Below, in pieces: positions 48,441 to 61,124 of a stretch of 64,000 nt of DNA (position 1 is its first letter; the number at the start of each line of letters is the position of its first letter). The DNA comes from Toxonevra muliebris (lineage: Eukaryota; Arthropoda; Insecta; Diptera; Pallopteridae). The notes beneath the pieces are model-generated. The model made no database searches and was not told the DNA's origin. It was given only the letters and a program-made list of their open reading frames with translations. A program made the translations under genes and the position numbers. The stretch spans positions 87,785,235 to 87,849,234 of the forward strand of contig OY829326.1 in NCBI GenBank assembly GCA_963691655.1. The letters are read 5' to 3'.

Positions 48441-51325
48441 TTTTTGAAAAACAGCCCAACAGTTCTTAGTTTCAGTTTTTTTTTTTGTTTATTTTAAACC
48501 AACTTTGAGAAAATTTTGTATACACACACAAAAACTAAAAGTAAAACGAATACAAATATTTATTTTAACTCTCGAGAAAAGTAAATTATAACAGGTTCTC
48601 TATTATTTTCAGTCGACGTGTAATTTTCGTTTTGTTTCTTGTTTCTTTAGTTAATTTTTTTTTTGCATTATGCATAAGCAGTTTCTAACATTATCAAAGA
48701 AAGAGCACAAGAATTTTAAAAATTTTCATTTTGTTAAAAGTTAAGTTTGTTAAAACCAGACAACAGCCTAGAAATTTTTGCTCGAAACAAGTCAAACAAA
48801 TTTATTTTTCACTCGTGTAAACAGAAAACGGAAAAACAAAGCTAGCAGTATCAGCAGAACTCAAACCCACAACTGAACTGAAAATCATCAAAAAAAGAAA
48901 ACTATGTGAGCCGTTCACAGGCTGAAGTAATTAACTCCAATAAAGCAATATGGAAGTAAAGTTATGGCCAGTGAAACAAAAAAAAAATTTTGTTCCATAG
49001 CCGATATGGACCAACTTTTTTTCTTGCATTTTTCACACATGAAGTAGATCACATATACGTGAATGTAGAAGTGATATATATCATAAATGTAAAGTCCGAA
49101 TCCGTTTATTGTTTATCCTCGTTGTGGCCTCAAAAACATTAAAAATATCAGAGAACAACTCTAGCGTACGCTACATGCCTTACAGCATGACACCGAAAAA
49201 ACCTTCTCTACGCGCTTTCTGTAGCTAATATGATTTTAGCGATTATGACTCGATATTTAAAATCATTAAAGGGTGATCTTATCTGTAATATTTCTGAAGA
49301 AACGGATATGAGAAATGACAGATTAAATTTTCAGCAGAGTAAGGCTGGATCTACACAATTAAGTTTTTATTGTTTATACGTACTTTTATATTTTTATTTT
49401 ATTAGCAATTTTAAATCTATCTATGCAATTTCATCAATTTCCACTTTCTATTTTGTGATGCTAATCATTTTGACCTGTGGACGGCTCATGTGTAAATGAA
49501 CAAAATAAATTAAGTAATCAAAGTACTTTGGAAATAAAAATATGGTATTCAATTATAATTCTGAATAATTTCAATGCAATTGCTTTTGAAATTTTATAAA
49601 TTGGATAAAATCATAGATCAATAAAAAACAGAACAGATACTGACATCAATGAGTATGAGTAAAAGAAACTTACAGAATTTTTCGTACATTTTTATAAGAT
49701 GTTCCATAGCTAAATCTTGGCATAGCCCAAAAAAAAAAAAAAATATTTTAAAATATGGGCTCTCGTACCCAAAAATACACATCTAAACTAAATTAACATC
49801 GCTGGCTGTTTCAAATTATTAAATTTGCTAAATTGTTTTCATGTGTTGCGAATCACTAATGGGTTGACAGAAATGAAACCAGAGACTTGTAAACGCCAAA
49901 TTGCATGTCACATCGTGTGATGTCTTTACGAAACTAATCTTTTATTTTACAAAACAATAGAATAAACCAAATGAATTGAGCGAATTGTGAAAGTTGTGGA
50001 AAATCACCTTTTCTTTGATATCGCGGTTTTTTCTTTAGTTGCATTTATAAGAATACTTATATCCTTTTTTTCAATTTTGTGCTCTTTAATCATTTTGTAA
50101 CTCGATCAGCTATTTAGCAACAAGAATGTCTTATCTTAGGGCGATGCTGTGTCGTGTAGAAGCAGATTTACCGTTTGTATGGGTAAAAGTGGCTGACATT
50201 GCTACCCATTCAATGTTGTTATCAAGTTTGGACAAATCCAAGCAGTTCTGTTTTTTAACAAAAAGTTCTTGAAACTTTTATTTTTAAAATATTATAAAAA
50301 TGACCAAAGAAGTTAATATGAAGTCTTAAAATCTACTCTTTCCTTGCCTTTGCTTTTATATTCATCTTTTAATGAATATGTTCGTTTCAGTTTTCAGTTT
50401 TTATTATTGTTCAGTTTTTATATGATTGAGAAAAATTGTTTGTTATATTATTATTTATACTTTCAAAAGTTTACAAATGCAAATCTTTTCTTATTTATAT
50501 TTTGTTTACATATTTTCATGGACAAAAACCAGTAAGAGCCTTAAATAGAGAGAGATAGAGGAACGAGTGAGATAATAGAGAGTGGTGGAGTTTGGGGGGA
50601 AATATGGAATTTAGCGGTTTCTTCATTTTTATGTTGTTGCTTTTTGTTTTTGTTTTTGTGTATACATATATTTATATAAAGTATATTATCGTTAATGTAT
50701 TTTAGTTTTTTACGTAAATATTTATATTATATATATTAATATTTTATATGTATATGTATAAATTTATATAATTTCATATACACTATATTTTATGTAAAGT
50801 TTCTCCTGCCGAGAAATGTATTATCGCTTAGGTGTTTGTGATTTATGAGAGAAGGAGAGTTTTGTAATAATATAGCTATATTCTCATTTTGTAATTTAAA
50901 AGTGGTTTTTACATATTTTATTATTTATTTTTATATTTAGGTATTTGTTACTTTTCACATTAAAAAATTTATTCTCTTTATTATCCTTTTTTTTCGTTAT
51001 TTTCAGTATTAAGAGTGATTGAGGGAGGAGATGGAGGGAGAGAGAAAGAGAAGACGAAATGCAAAGAAACTACGCTCATTGATTTCTTTTCATTCATAAA
51101 CTTCTTTCAATGTTTTTTCTCTCAATAATAATTGTTATGATTATTGTTACTGTGGTTGTAATTATTATTGCTGTAGCATTGATAGCGGTGTCGTTGTTGT
51201 TGATGTTGCTGTTGCTGCTGCAACACTCGTTCATTATTATCATAGTTCCATAGCGTCTGTTGCGTCGTAGAAGTAGGCGTCACCAGCACAGCTCCTGAGG
51301 TGCGAGCAGACGCTTGTAGTCACAA
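46700..51325 (-). other. Very AT-rich region, probable Smr 3' UTR and downstream
   Basis: After the Smr stop codon (minus strand) the sequence is extremely A-rich on that strand, with long homopolymers (for example about 47210-47230 and 48419-48445 as T runs on plus). Many AATAAA signals are present on the minus strand, so the polyadenylation site cannot be chosen. Close to the stop a CAG/CAA-rich stretch (51185-51230) and GA/CT-rich patches (50545-50600, 51010-51060) occur. No transposon was recognised in it, unlike the rest of the window, which fits a constrained UTR. Confidence 0.45.
51122..51325 (-). other. In-frame coding-like extension behind the Smr stop
   Basis: After TAG (51328-51326) come TTG, TGA, then 65 open codons to TGA at 51124-51122, in the same frame. 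The extension begins LQASARTSGAVLVTPTSTT, contains LWNYDNNERVLQQQQQ and ends Asn/His-rich. It may be simple-repeat 3' UTR or an alternative tail; two stops in a row argue against plain readthrough. Confidence 0.3.
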
Positions 51326-54300
51326 CTAATCTTCGTCGCTGAGCTCTTCATACTGTGCCGATAACAAAGGTTTCGGTTCTGCTGAAGACGAACTTGGCTG
51401 TGACGTTGAGGATGATGTCGGTACCCCAACTACACCCTCTCCACCAATCGTATGAGTCTGTTGCTTAACGGCGCCATGTGATTGCCCTTGATGGGATAGC
51501 GACATTTGTGATGATGGAGGCAAGCCTCCCGCCGAACTGGGAACATTCAAAGCGCTGAAAGGATAGGCATACGTTGTTGCAGCATAGGTTGTTACTGGTG
51601 GTGGTGGCTGTGGTTGATATGCTCCTAGCGAGGACATTGGCCCACTAATATGATGTGAATCATTATTGGATACACCTCCACTCGATGAAACCGGGCGTCT
51701 ACCATCACGTTCATCATACTGATTTGAAGTTTTTCGTGTCCCACCTACAACATCACTTACGCCTCCACCACCGCGATGGTCATTGTGTGCATGATGCTGT
51801 TGCATCTCTTCGTCTTCAGTGCGCATTACTTCCTCAATGCGATTTTTCACATATTTCATTGTATCGAATTGATGATTTTGCACAACAGAACCACTGGATG
51901 GCACCACTCCACCACTACCACCAGCACTACCGCCCGGCATGCGTTGGTCGTGAGGAGAGGTAGAGGATGGACCGCCACTTGCACTGCCACCACCTCTTAG
52001 TGGTGGCCCGTTAGGCGGTGGTGGTCCATGAGTATGATAATAATGACTTGCTGCCGACGCCCCTGTCGGGTCATGCGGTCCTCCAACTCCTCCCGCCTGA
52101 TGCATCATCAAATCATGCGCAAATTTACGAGGGCTTATCGCTTGTGGCATGCGTATAATATTGCGATCATCACCGGGGGTATTGGAACGCCCACCACCAG
52201 GGCCACCGCCACCTACAACATTCTGTGCAACAGTTTTACTACGTTCTGCCGCCACAGCTGCTGCTTCGGCTTCCTTCTGTTGCTGCATGCGTCGATTGTA
52301 CTTCCAGCGATCGGGCGTAATGATCGCCTGCGGATCTTGCATGTATGGAATGAATGGACGCAGTTGCATTGGATTCGGCCCGTAGTCGTTGGTTATAATC
52401 GAGTCTGTAAGCTCACCGAAAGTTATGTTCTTCGTGAGAATTTGTGGCTGTGATTGTGAGGTGGGCGGCAGAGATCCCTGTTGTGACACTGACGGCGGTG
52501 GTCCACCGCGTGAACCGTGAACCACTTGGCCACGCGAGTTGGGTGGCCCTGACGGATCATGTTGTGTGCTCGACGCACGATCGTTATCCAAATCTATGTT
52601 GATTACGTTTGGAGAATTTGCCTTACCATTGTTATCCCCAGAAACTAATGATGCAGTGGCCGCTGACGGATGTTGACGGGGTGGTGGTATATCACGGGAA
52701 TTATACTATAAATAACAAAAAAAAATTGGTTGGAATTAAATGTTACACTATTTACATATATATCAAGTTATAGCAACTTACAAAAGAGCTACGCGCTAAA
52801 TCGCGGTTCAAATTTGCCGGATTTGGTTCCGAGTTCCCTTGACTAATTGAATGCTTGATGATGGCGTCTATGAGATTCTGCGCCGAGAGTTCTCCTGGCC
52901 CAGCATGTGCTCTATGATAACTGCTCGTAAGAAAGCGAAAGAGAAGAAACCAATTAATTCAAAATTTAAAAATCTAAAACAAATAGTGTGTATACGAATA
53001 CTTACGGATCTCGCTCACGATCGGGTATCGCACGGGGTGGTCCGCCATCGGGAGGCGGTCCACGCATATAATGCTGTGCCCCGGCAGCTACAGCGGCTGC
53101 GGCATTGCCCGCATACATACGTTCTATGCGGCGTCCCTCACGCTCACGCTCATCGGCGACACGTTCCTGTTCCCGACGTTCCCTTTCACGATCTCGCTCT
53201 CTCTCGCGTTCCCTTTCACGTTCACGCTGCTCGCGTTCCATGCGTTCACGATCGGCATGCATGCGTTCACGATCCTGTTGCATACGTTGTTCAATACGCT
53301 CGCGCTCTTGACGTTTCTCCCGTTCCATGACGTGCATGCGTTGATCACGATTCACCTGCTCCATGCGGCGTTGCATATCCGCGGCTGCCGCAGCATTGGC
53401 TGCCGCAGCATTAGCTGCTACTTGCTGTTGTCTATATTGATGTTGTTGTTGTGCAACAGCTGCAGCCGCTGCTTGCTGCTGTTGTTGCGCAGCCACTGCT
53501 GCCGCCGCTTGTTGGTGTTGGTGGTGCTGCAACTGCATGGCCATATGCTCGCGATTCATTTGATAACGGATTTCATGATGCAACGGCGGTTGAGATGAGG
53601 GATGTTGCTGTTTTGGCGGCGGGGGCGCATCGTGACGCAATGGCTTCTCATCTTTCTGTGAAGGTACAGGCAGTTGTGGTTGCTGCACTGCCACATCAAC
53701 AAATGAAGAGAAAGCATCATGACCACCTAAAAGTAAAAATAGATTGAGTATTGAGGATAGTTTGAATGATTCGAGGCGATAGCTCACCTGGCGGATAATT
53801 GTGTGGCATCACCACATGCATTCGACTCTGTGGAGGTGCCGCAGGCGAAGGTGGCTTTGATCCAGTGTTGTGGCGTTGGATGACACCCTGTCGCTGTGGT
53901 GGTGGAGTACGATGAGGACTAGGTGTACTGAAATAAATAATATGTATTGAGAAAATTACTACCGATCTTTATCGCATTATCTGACAGTCAGTTCTTACCT
54001 ATTTGCATGATCAGCGGGTGAGGCGCGACTTGAGTACTCGGTGCGTCCGCGGTCTTTGTCATAATAGACGAGACCACTTGTGCTGCTGCCAACACTATTT
54101 CTTGGCGATTGCGATTCCTTGTCTGATCCACCACCGCCTCCTGCGCTGCTACTGCCACGAGAAACATTGCGTTGCTGACCCAACATCTGTTGAGAGGTTA
54201 TAAAGTCATGCATGACGATCTGGCGTGTGCTTAGCACCGGCGACTGCTCAACACTGTACGAAGAGCGAGCATAATGCGAGTTCACACTGCCATACTGCTG

Positions 54301-56648
54301 TTGCGGTGGTGCTTGTGGTGATGATTGCTGTGGCGGCGGCAGTGAGCCAGGATGTCCCACACCTACACCTTGATGCTGTGCCGGACTCTGACGTTGCGAT
54401 GACTTGTAATATTCGTAAGGACGTTTGCTTTCCAGATGATGTGAGGGCAAATGTATAGGCGTGCCTTGTGTTATCGAACCGAGCTTGTTGCTTTCGCTAC
54501 CTGAAGGCGGGGTCTGGCGCAAAAGGTTGTCGAATTTAGGACTAAGTGTTGCGGGCGACGAGTGCACAATGATTTGTTGTGAGTTATTTATGGGTGTGCC
54601 GTGTGTAATGGAACCCTTGGGGCCGGCAGGACCTCCCACTAGCATTTGTTGTTGCTGTGAAGGAGATGGCACCTGCAGAGGTGGGTGTATCAGTTGTTGA
54701 GGACTAAGTTTTGGTGCCATTTTTGATGGAACGCCTTTTCCGCTGCCGCCTACTGCTCCTGGAGGAAGTTGCATATGCGCTGGATGCGTTTGTGAAGGTT
54801 GTTGCGACGATGATGGTTGTGCCTGCTGCTGACCACCAGCCGTTTGAGATCGTCCGCCAGCTTGTGTTATAGAAATGGGTACAGGTACTTGCGACACAAA
54901 GAGTGAACCGGGCGGTGCTTTGCCCACCGAGGTGGGATGAGGATGATACAGATATGCGGGATTGGATGGACCAATCAGCGGCGTCGGTTCAGGTCCACGA
55001 TACATAGATGGGGCATTGCCAACATGTTTCACAGAACCGGAAAGTAATGGCTGATGATGTCTACCGCCAATGATGCCATCGGTTGACGAAGATGCCGTCG
55101 ATAAGGAGGATGAGTGCGGTGAGGGTCCATCCCGCGACGGTTTCTTTATCGACAAATCAAGGGTCTGCGGTTCAGGTTCGTTGTTGCGATGTTGCTGAGT
55201 GACGGTGGCAGGCATGCCATATATAATCGTTTCGGGTGGTTGTGGTGGTGTTGGAGTTTTTGCCGATTTCACCACCGGTGTGATGGTAGCCTTTATGTCA
55301 TGCTGGCTGTGAAGCAGACTATGCGGATTCATGTGTTGCCCGGGCAGGTGTGAATTCACCACAGAAAGAGTAGCCAAATTTTCAGGAAGAGCAGTACCAA
55401 CAACTGAACCTTGCAACGTTCCACCACTTGCATTTGCGTTCGATTGCCTTGCAGCGTTAAGGTTTTGTATCGTTGTCGAACTAATAGGCTGACCGTGAGC
55501 CTGTTGTTTTACTATAGAACCATCATTGCGGAATTCACGTACAATGGTGACATCATTGTTCGAATTGCTACCATTATTGGTATTACTGTTATTGTTCCTG
55601 AGATCGTAACGCCAACCTGTTGGATTCTGTTTAATTTTGGCTTTGAACTCTTCGCTGACAAGTGTTTGGCCGCCAATTTTAGCGGGTAAAGGCCCTTTTT
55701 GCTTCACCGAACGTTCGATAACTGAGTAAACGAAATCTTGCACGTTTGCCACAGGGTGTTCACATCCAGAAGGTGGTGGTCCATTAGGCTGTGATGTAGA
55801 CGCACTGTTTGTGGCGTTCGTCGGTGGTGGCGCTAGGCCCCCAGTTTGCTGTGATGCTACATTATTACCACTACCACTGCCACTGCCACTATTGATTATC
55901 ACCTTTGGGCTCTGACGATTCGCAGGTGAGTTCTCGTTCTCCTCATCCGCTGTCTCTGTTGCCGATGAATCATACTCTTCGGAAGTTTTCTGCTTCTTTG
56001 GCGCTTGACCCAGCGGAGGGAGCAAACAACGCTCATCCGCTTTAACATTGGCGGTGCTTATTGTGACTGTAGTTGTATCGGCTGCATTTGTAGCAACACT
56101 TGATGCCACAACATTGGGTATCGTCTGTAGTGGTTTTTGCACTTCTTTCTTCGTCATCGAATTGTGACGTTGTGGATTCTCAGGGCTCTCCACCGATGCA
56201 GTATCACTACCACCAACTTCGCGCTCATCACATGAAGATGTACTCACGTCAGATTCGTCCCCATCTGTCCGACGTTCTTCATCCGTAAGATTTACATGTG
56301 GATCCAATTTTCGACGTATTCGCATCAGGCATGCTGAGCAACAGCGTGTCGCCTGTGGCGGTATTTGAAATTCGTGTATGATGGGATCACGCATATCGTC
56401 CGCCAACTCGAATAAACGTACTGGAATGTTGTGTAAACGTTTGGCACGATCCTTCGGATTAGGGCATGTTGGAAGTGGACAATTAGGATAACGATTACGC
56501 ACCGACTTGCATTGACACGAATTACAAACACGTGCACCGACCGGAATTGTGTCATCAAGAATACCATACTGCTGACCACGTCCTTTCTTAAGAGGGCGAG
56601 TGCGTGGACAGGCTTCGGCCTTACAAACAAAACAAGGGGCAAGTTTAT
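51326..56648 (-). CDS. Smr: Smrter nuclear-receptor corepressor, C-terminal five exons (partial)
   Basis: Coding exons 56648-53999, 53927-53788, 53726-53006, 52920-52782 and 52705-51326 are joined by GT/AG introns of 61-85 bases, giving about 1675 residues. In order: a Cys-rich block (residues 1-115, CFVCKAEAC, VCNSCQCK, RCCSACLMRIRRK); TLDLSIKK (about 494), a CtBP-type motif; GSITHGTP and GSITQGTP (about 676 and 721), an SMRT/NCoR hallmark; GVIQRHNTGSKPPSP (about 900); poly-Gln, poly-Ala and Arg-Glu repeats (930-1169); receptor-binding CoRNR box IDAII (1187-1191) in NLIDAIIKHSISQ; a second, looser one in ITFGELTDSIITNDY (1310); and the end PLLSAQYEELSDED, nearly that of NCoR. The N-terminal SANT half lies beyond the right edge. 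The protein scaffolds histone-deacetylase repression for ecdysone receptor and others in the nucleus. Confidence 0.93.
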
Positions 56649-59600
56649 CTGAAAAGATAAAGAAAAAAGACTATTTAACAATGCTTTTTCAAGAAGACCT
56701 TACTTTGATACGATCACATAGATAAACCCTAGTTCCCGGCAACTCTCGTTGCAAAACTCGGTGATCCTTAACTTATAGCTTGCAATTTTAAATTATATAA
56801 TTTTATTCATTATTAATATTACTGAATAACAAACTACCAAACAAATAATACCCACATGCCAAATAATTCAAACCTCCCTTCAAACGGACGCAAGGCTAAA
56901 AACTAAAAAGCCTCTGTTAAGCTCAAAGCTACTTAAGTGTAACTAAACTGTTGATTTCTCAATTGGTGTTGATGATGACGTAGAACCCAAAACCTAACAG
57001 AAGACTGTGGTTGACTGTTGATTGTGGTGATTTTTAATTTTCATTATTTCCAAAAATGTCTTCTTTGTTTTCTCCATTAAATACTTTGAGGTTTTTTTCA
57101 TTTTTAATGATATGCAAATAAGATGAGAAATGAAACGAAACGAATGTTGAAAAGAAAAATGTAAATACACCCGTAAAACACTCAAAAGACGCCTGAATGC
57201 ATTTTAAGTGCTGGTAGATGAAGAGGAAGAGGACGTGAAGGGGAAGGGAGGTTGGTGTTCAAAGCAAAAATAAAAAAGCGAACATTGAGAATGATGCGCA
57301 CGGTGATGGTTGATTTTGGCTTGAAGGGTGGAACATTTTTATAATTAAAATTTTCAAGGAATTAATATAAACACATTTCTTCTCTACAATATTTACAAAT
57401 ATGAATTTCATGATAAAACAGGAAAAATGAGAGTATTCTCTGACACATGGTTGGTTTGTCTCCACGATAGCAGAAGGCAGCAGGCAGCAGGCTGCAGCAA
57501 CAACAAGTGTAAATTTCATTAAACGAACTTTATGAATAATTAAAAAGAAAAAAGAAAAGAATAAAATTACAAATGAAATAAGAAAAAAAAAAAACTTTTA
57601 AAACAAAAATTAAGTTAATTAATTGCCACTGTCCACAATGGAACGATGAACGGGAATTGCAACAATCGCAACACATATTCCCTTCCTCCGTCCTCCCCTA
57701 AGAATATGCAGTATACAGTAACAAAATATGTTTGTATAGGAACTTTGAGTATGGTGAGACTGAGTTCGCTCTTACCCACGGCTGAGCACGCCCACTTCTG
57801 CTTCACATAAAATCCAACAAAGGACAATGAAAGAAATACAATTCAGTTAATAATAATACAGCATAATACACACACAACAGACATCACAGGATACACAGCA
57901 TAAAAAACATAGCGGACTAGGTGTCTCTGTGGAATATTCAAGGGAAAGGAAAGTAACGAGAGCGGCAGTCAGCCAAAGAGAGTGAGAGAAATGTGTTTCA
58001 TAAGATTTGAACGATTTCAATTTTAATAAACCACTTATTTTGGTCTCTGACCATTTTACCCATTTTAAAAATAGAAATCCTATAACATCCTAAACAGCAA
58101 CTAGAAGATAAAGGAGAGGTTGTTGGATACGGAGGAGTAAGGATATAAAATGACAAAAATAGGATTTTCACATAAAGATGAGGTGGTTCACGTTTAACTT
58201 CAACATTTGTGAGTATAGAATGGAAAATGGAAAATGGAGGGTCACACCAAACACAGTTTATATTATTAATTTATGAGGTATTAAATTTTTGACATTTGAA
58301 AAAATATTGAAAATGAAAAAAAACAAAAAAAAAAAAAAAAACAAATTATGATTTCGAATAGTATTTGGAAAAACCAGAATTCAAAAATTGCAACTGCTTG
58401 AATTAGGTGACTCAGTTTTTTGCCAAACTGAGGTGGTAGTTGATTTCAATTGCTTCTTCAATTTCGCAGCTCCTACAGTATTTAAATTCTGAAATTCGAA
58501 TCATCGAGGCATGGTACCTACCAATGGCATCAAAACCGGTGAACACAACAGTTAGAATTTAATCTAATTTCTTCTCAAGCAGGAGTACTAAAAATTGTGA
58601 TAGAAAAATTATCGGAACTACGGCTTGCGTTATAGTGTTCATTTGAGGTCAACGGTAGGTCCCTTTTTTGTGGAATGTTATGTACGATGGTCTTTTCCAA
58701 GTGTAATCGAAAACTGAAGCGATTGCATTACCCCAATAATCTTGGAGCTGGAAGAAACTCGAGTGCACTGGCAATACAGTTTTGGGTATCTAGTTATTAA
58801 ACTCGATAAGTTCTTACCTTTGGGTATCTTTCATGATATCAGTTTATTTTTAAGATCTAAGACTGCTACTATCTAGTTTAATATTGCTATGTCCGGGTTA
58901 CCACCATTAGTAGTGTGTGCATGGACTTTTGTACAGAATAACCGAGTCCACAACACAGCCCAAAAACGATTTTGAAATCGATAACGGGGAAATGTATTTG
59001 GCCACTTCGAAGATGGAGGCAACCACTTGTTGTTAACCCACATTTATATGAAAACGAGGGAGAAGAGAATCAAAAACATAATTTTTGCATGTTGTATGGG
59101 AAACCCAAAGAATAAACAAAATAAAAAAACAATAATTTTTGTAAAGAATGAGACGAGAGTAAGAAGTAAAAGTGTTTCATTTGATGTTTGTGTATGTGTG
59201 TGTAACGTTTCAGACGTTGAGATAACAGTTAATTTGCTAATTTAGTGGTTAAATTTTAATGAGTAGTGCACATAACAAAAGCAAAACAACAAAAAGCAAG
59301 CGGATGCGGATGCGAGCAGTCGGTCTACGTATATTCTCGTTATGACTTTGAGTCGAGTGCTGCTGAAAGGCTTTAAATTTGTGCAGAGGGGAAAAAATAC
59401 TTTCTCGTTTTATTGTACAATTATTTTAATGAAATGTAAAGAAAGATAATTTAATTGCATTTTCAAGAAATATGTTGCGCTGCGCTATGCATCTGCATAG
59501 TTATTTCAATAATAAATGATGACAAAATTACAAAAACATTTAAGGCAACTGATATATAAATCTTAAATCACTTGGGTTATTATTCTAAAAAGAAAAGAGG

Positions 59601-60856
59601 AAAATAATGAGCCAGTTAGGAGTTGAAACATTAACGGGAGAGCCACCAAATCCCCAAACACAAAATCTACAGCTCTAAGAAAAATTCCCAAGTCCAAAAA
59701 AATAAGAGATTTCGATTTCATCAATAATTTGAGTTCAGCCTTACCTGACAGCCGACAGCTTAAGCAATTTGAAATTAAAAACAACGCACATTCCGTTATC
59801 TCGCACCTTCATTAATTATTTCGTTATTATCACTGTCTTGATAACAAAAACGTGGCAGAATTCAATCGAAAAAATACTTGTTATTTAATTCGTAATAATT
59901 TTCTTAAAAGCTCCCTACATCCCATAATCATTACCCAAAGGTTCATCGTTTAGCGATAACAGTTGAAAAATAATATCCAAACACAAAATCCTCAAAATTG
60001 TGTGGAATATGTTTGGATCGCAGCGATTTTAAACATTACACAGTGTTACAAAATTTAGTGAAGTAGAAATACCTGGGAAGTCATACTATTTTTCATAAAA
60101 GGTCTTGTCGAGTAAAACAAGAGTCTGTACTTGAAATTTTCCAAACACCCCGAAATCTCGATTTACCATTAAAAAAAAAAACGGTTTTGGGTACCTTTGG
60201 GCACTTATAAGCCTGAAACTTATAAGCGCTTCGAAGGAAGAAATAAAATAAAAATGATTTCAGAATATTGTTGGTTTTTTTAGGAGACTCATGACAGAGT
60301 CATGACTTAGGTTCATGTCAATTTCGTTATTTCTAACGCAAACTAGAAAATCAAGCATTGAGAGAGCCCAAACTTTTTCACGCACTGAGTTTGTTACCAA
60401 TTTGACATAATTTAATCGCTTTGGAATGCAGCTTGAAACTCTTTTTCGAATTGAAATGGAATAGTCGTGGCCTTACAAGTTAATTGTTTTCTTCAAATTT
60501 ACACTGAGAAAAATAATAAAATAGTTGGTTGGAAAGCGACGTGTTTCTTTATTAATTTCTTTCATAAACAATCAAGTTTTATGTAAACAATTTTTTTTTT
60601 TAATTTTTAAGTTAAAAAGCTGGTTTCTTGGCCGTTTTTTTTTATTTTTATAAAAAGTTAATTGAATTCCGCCTCAATTCTCCAGGAAGAAATGATAAGC
60701 ACAACAAAAGAAGTCAACGCAATAGAATTTTGTGTGCAGTGAAACGCATCGATTCAAGAGAATGAACACAAGAACCACATAGGATTGCGGGGGAAACTCT
60801 TCGAAAACCCCTTCTTAAAAATTCTTTCTATAGTTCTTAAAACTACTTTTGATTAA
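56649..60856 (-). other. Smr: Smr intron, no further exon seen
   Basis: A polypyrimidine tract and CAG acceptor (TTCTTTATCTTTTCAG) ends at 56649. The next upstream Smr exon must end with one base of a split codon (the exon at 56648 starts with the last two bases). No matching exon was found up to the window edge, so the intron is at least 7.3 kb. Frames inside, such as one with a signal-peptide look at 57519, lack support. Confidence 0.6.
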
Positions 60857-61120
60857 CCCCTTGTGGACCAAGACTCGACGACGATGAAAAATTTTCTCTT
60901 TTTTGATGAAATCATAGCTATTATGGAAAATACGAAGTTGAAAAATTTGCAAGGATCTACAAGGATATTAGTTATAACTAGTATCCCAAAATACCTTTAG
61001 GTCAGGGAGAAGTGAATTATACGAATTATAGTATATTCTAATGTAACTACAGACAAAAACTATACAGATATTTTGCTTGAAAATGTTGATGGTACTTTTG
61101 TACCGTCAGTCCACAAAGGG
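60857..61120. mobile_element. TTAA-flanked mini-element (piggyBac-like), 264 bases
   Basis: CCCCTTGTGGACC at the left and GTCCACAAAGGG at the right are inverted ends, flanked by TTAA at 60853-60856 and 61121-61124. The interior is AT-rich with a GGTACTTTTGTACC palindrome near the right end. It sits in the Smr intron. Transposition by a piggyBac enzyme supplied elsewhere is inferred from the ends. Confidence 0.65.
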
Positions 61121-61124
61121 TTAA

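Noticed and set aside
53105..53311. Arg/Ser-rich plus-strand frame resembling an RS domain
   Set aside because: It is the antisense shadow of the Arg-Glu repeats in Smr.
57259..57519. Minus-strand frame starting MKFTLVVAAACCLLPSAI, like a signal peptide
   Set aside because: It lies in the Smr intron, has no splice sites or domain after the hydrophobic start, and is driven by a CTG/CAG-rich patch.
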